Assembly (NCBI GenBank): GCA_945862165.1
Contig: CAMAXI010000021.1
Span: 1 to 34,732, forward strand
Direction of reading: 5' to 3'
DNA: 34,732 bases
Source: Chryseobacterium gleum
Lineage (GTDB): Bacteria > Bacteroidota > Bacteroidia > Flavobacteriales_D > Crocinitomicaceae
In this document: positions 32,479 through 34,732 of the stretch, in pieces
Layout: every line of letters begins with the position of its first letter
Position numbering within the stretch: position 1 is the first letter of the stretch
Notes under the pieces: generated by a model
What the model was told of the DNA's origin: nothing
The model's database searches: none
Seen by the model: the letters and a program-made list of their open reading frames with translations, nothing else
Position numbers and translations under genes: made by a program

Positions 32479-34269
32479 ATGAAAAAGAAAATTATTTACT
32501 CCTTTTGTTATTTGCTTTTTGGGGGTATGTTGATTACAAGTTGTAAAAAGGAAGATGTCCTACCTGAATCTAACACTCCTTCACAAAAACCTGTGTCAAC
32601 TGACGAACAAACTAAAATCGGAAAAAAACTTCCTAATCCTTTTACTGTTGAAAATATGCAAAATGCATATAATCAACTTTCTCGCCAAAAAACAGAAACC
32701 GAACTTGAAACAAATCAATTGTATGTTCGATTTTTCCCAGAAACAACTGAAGATACAAAATCTCTCGAAGAACAGGGGTTAATTTTATGGGACATTCCTT
32801 TAGATGTTGAAGTAGAGCAATATGGAACAACATACCACAATCCTGTTTCACCAAACACTACAATGACTTGGTTGTATACGATTGTTAAACCAGATTATGA
32901 ATTCGGAAATATTAAACATGAAATTATTGACTCGTTGTTTTTACCCAATTTAGTAAGTAATGAACAAAAAAGAACTAAAAGTTTGTTTAATGAATTTACA
33001 GACGATGATCTAGTTTCAAAATCATTAGAACTACTTGGATATGAAAACGGAGAGGGAACAGGACCTAAAAGAGCATCTGCTAAATATACACCGAGAGGTT
33101 TTATAAAAGTCCAACAAAACATCAACGGATCTGTAACAAATGTAGGTGTTAAAAGAGTAAAAGTACGTTCAAGATGGTGGTTCGATATAGGTACTGGATA
33201 TACTGATGATAATGGTTATTTTTCATGCAATGAAACATACCGTAAAAATAGAGATGTAAATATCATTATTATATTTGAAAATGAATATGTAGATATAAGA
33301 GGAATAAAAGGACTGAATTTTTTAGATGTTTTTTTTACGGAAAGAAAAAATATTGGTGAATTTGAAAACGGTTCTTTGGAAAATATTAATTATACATTTA
33401 ACAATTCAACAGATTTAAATTCAAATAATAAGAGATTTTGGATGGCATGTCATATGTTAAATACAATAAGAGAACATCATATATATTGTTCACTAGAAGG
33501 AATCCAAACACCTCCAAAAGGATTAAATTTGTGGTTAACTAACGCAGGTAAAAATGGCTACAGTTTATCTACCGATGCGGCTGCACCAATGTTAAAACAA
33601 ATGGGTAATTCAAGTATTATATTAGATGCAACTAAATTGTTCCTGGTTTCTTCTGGACACCCCTATTATGCAATAAGCTTACAAGTGTTACTTCAATATC
33701 CACCTGATATTACTTACAACTATTCAGGTAGTGAAGCTGCAAAAAATATTAATTCTGATGAAATTGCTCAAACATTATTTCATGAATTATCACATGCCAG
33801 TCATTACAGTAAAGTTGGAAATTCTTTTTGGACTTCATACATTGCTTATATTGTTCAGCACAAAGGATACGGCGATGCAAGCAAAAACGGTTCTGGTAGA
33901 ATTGCTATCTCAGAAGCTTGGGCTGAATTTTGTGGCGCTAGATTTGCGCATTTGAGATATGGGGATAATACTTCAATAGGAAATACATGGGTGACAGAAA
34001 TTGAAAATTTCATTCCATACTATACAGATAATACCTGGAATTGGAGACCTTATGGAATAATGCACGATTTAGCTGATGTTGGAGAACCTGATTGGTATAA
34101 TGTACCCGATGTTATAGACAATGTAAGCGGATATTCAATTAGCCAATGTTTTGGTTCAATGGATTCTGATGTCACTTCGGTTTCAGAATATAAAGGCCGT
34201 TTCATTTCTGAATACGGAAGTGCACAACAATCTAATATTAACCTATTATTTAAATCGTACGGTTACTAA
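32479..34269 (+). CDS. HExxH metalloprotease-like lipoprotein
   Basis: A 596-aa protein with a lipoprotein signal; lipobox ITSCK, Cys near residue 22. Residues about 205-275 (GFIKVQQNINGSVTNVGVKR, then GTGYTDDNGYFSC) look like a carboxypeptidase-regulatory-like beta domain. The zinc-peptidase motif is HELSH (His435, Glu436, His439), and a likely third ligand lies about 40 residues later in SEAWAEF (Glu479 or Glu483). It is probably a surface or periplasmic metalloprotease, though the family was not identified. It stands under the shared promoter element, as does the secretion operon. Confidence 0.7.
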   Translation: MKKKIIYSFCYLLFGGMLITSCKKEDVLPESNTPSQKPVSTDEQTKIGKKLPNPFTVENMQNAYNQLSRQKTETELETNQLYVRFFPETTEDTKSLEEQGLILWDIPLDVEVEQYGTTYHNPVSPNTTMTWLYTIVKPDYEFGNIKHEIIDSLFLPNLVSNEQKRTKSLFNEFTDDDLVSKSLELLGYENGEGTGPKRASAKYTPRGFIKVQQNINGSVTNVGVKRVKVRSRWWFDIGTGYTDDNGYFSCNETYRKNRDVNIIIIFENEYVDIRGIKGLNFLDVFFTERKNIGEFENGSLENINYTFNNSTDLNSNNKRFWMACHMLNTIREHHIYCSLEGIQTPPKGLNLWLTNAGKNGYSLSTDAAAPMLKQMGNSSIILDATKLFLVSSGHPYYAISLQVLLQYPPDITYNYSGSEAAKNINSDEIAQTLFHELSHASHYSKVGNSFWTSYIAYIVQHKGYGDASKNGSGRIAISEAWAEFCGARFAHLRYGDNTSIGNTWVTEIENFIPYYTDNTWNWRPYGIMHDLADVGEPDWYNVPDVIDNVSGYSISQCFGSMDSDVTSVSEYKGRFISEYGSAQQSNINLLFKSYGY

Positions 34270-34276
34270 AAATTCC

Positions 34277-34300
34277 AAGCGGTGCGTTAACGCACCGCTT
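34277..34300. terminator. Strong 24-nt palindrome after the lipoprotein gene
   Basis: AAGCGGTGCG and CGCACCGCTT around TTAA, a perfect stem. Only a short T/A tail follows, so it may be a partial terminator before the next lipoprotein gene. Confidence 0.6.
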
Positions 34301-34313
34301 TAAACTATTTATA

Positions 34314-34732
34314 ATGAAAAATCTAATTTTAATTAGTCTTGGACTTATTTTAATGTCTTTAAGTTGTAAGAAAAGACCTGAAAACTGTAATTGGTCGCAT
34401 TTTACATTTGAACATCCCGTTTCTGTTTTTCCAATAAAAGAATCTTATAGTGTTGGCGATACCATTTGGTTTGAAATGAATTTTTCAGATGTGTTTAATG
34501 CAACCGTAAAAAACAATTATAATGGTGATTTAAGGTCAGAAACAATTAAACTTAAAAATTTTGATTTTCATAGGAATTTTCTTAGAATAATAAATTTAAC
34601 CGATAGTAGTAGAAATATTAATGGTCAGCAAACAGGCACTTGGGATTCAAATTTTGATGCAATATACAAAGTAGGTGCTTTATTGCAAGAACTTCCTGAC
34701 GGGCCAGAATATAGATTAATATATTCAGATGA
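34314..34732 (+). CDS. Lipoprotein, 3' end outside window
   Basis: ATG at 34314; the frame is open to the right edge (139 codons). The start is a lipoprotein signal (MKNLILISLGLILMSLSCKK, lipobox SLSC, Cys18). The visible part has SVGDTIWFEMNFSD, a beta-rich exported domain often seen in Bacteroidota lipoproteins. Function unknown. It is 44 nt after the HExxH lipoprotein, with only the palindrome between them, so co-expression is possible. Confidence 0.7.
   Translation, partial: MKNLILISLGLILMSLSCKKRPENCNWSHFTFEHPVSVFPIKESYSVGDTIWFEMNFSDVFNATVKNNYNGDLRSETIKLKNFDFHRNFLRIINLTDSSRNINGQQTGTWDSNFDAIYKVGALLQELPDGPEYRLIYSD

Noticed and set aside
1-34732. CRISPR arrays, tRNA or rRNA genes
   Set aside because: No regularly spaced repeats and no cloverleaf or rRNA sequence was recognised by eye on either strand; a dedicated scan would be needed to exclude a degenerate tRNA.

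Overview
The window looks like a Bacteroidota chromosome, most likely Flavobacteriales. The signs are A+T-rich DNA, Rhs proteins with Bacteroidota-type core motifs, lipoproteins with short ...SC lipoboxes, signal peptides ending near AQ/GQ, and -7 boxes of the Bacteroidota form TAnnTTTG. No rRNA, tRNA or CRISPR array was seen, and the species cannot be named from the sequence.

Left part (1-14.2 kb): an accessory region built around Rhs polymorphic toxins. It opens with the 3' end of an rhs gene and its likely exported immunity protein, followed by a small Cys/His-rich protein with an acidic partner. A gene broken by one in-frame stop, a tandem pair of tyrosine recombinases (the second degenerate), and an ATPase/STAS-like regulatory pair come next. 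Then there is an orphan Rhs C-terminal cassette with small membrane proteins, and a second cassette ending in a type-23-like toxin domain with a lipoprotein. A repeat of about 200 bp precedes both the broken gene and the second cassette and donates the first nine codons of each. Beyond about 1 kb of hairpin-rich repetitive DNA lies a minus-strand group of membrane, small and coiled-coil proteins, and then fused scraps of an Rhs core and an XRE-type regulator.

Middle part (15.0-26.5 kb): one tightly overlapping operon for a compact type II secretion/type IV filament machine. It holds a MORN-like exported protein, a PilX/GspK-like protein, two minor pseudopilins, GspF, a GspG-like pseudopilin, a short prepilin peptidase, GspE, the secretin GspD, GspL (PilM+PilN-like), GspM (PilO-like), an FN3-like lipoprotein and a GspC/PilP-like protein. 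All four pilin-like leaders have Ala rather than Gly before the predicted cleavage point.

Right part (26.6-34.7 kb): a membrane protein of unknown function, an attC-like imperfect palindrome, and a Thoeris anti-phage system (ThsA with SIR2+SLOG, plus two different TIR proteins). Next come a HEPN-like protein, the 3' remnant of a RES-type NAD-degrading toxin on the other strand, a 596-aa HExxH lipoprotein, and the start of another lipoprotein.

The most unexpected signal is a promoter-like element found five times. Its consensus is ACAGGTAnnnnCACGCTAAA, then exactly 19 nt, then TAnnTTTG. It stands upstream of a 49-aa gene, the secretion operon, the membrane protein next to Thoeris and the metalloprotease-like lipoprotein; a fifth copy points left towards the minus-strand group. 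This suggests one regulator, or one alternative sigma factor, controls all of these units.
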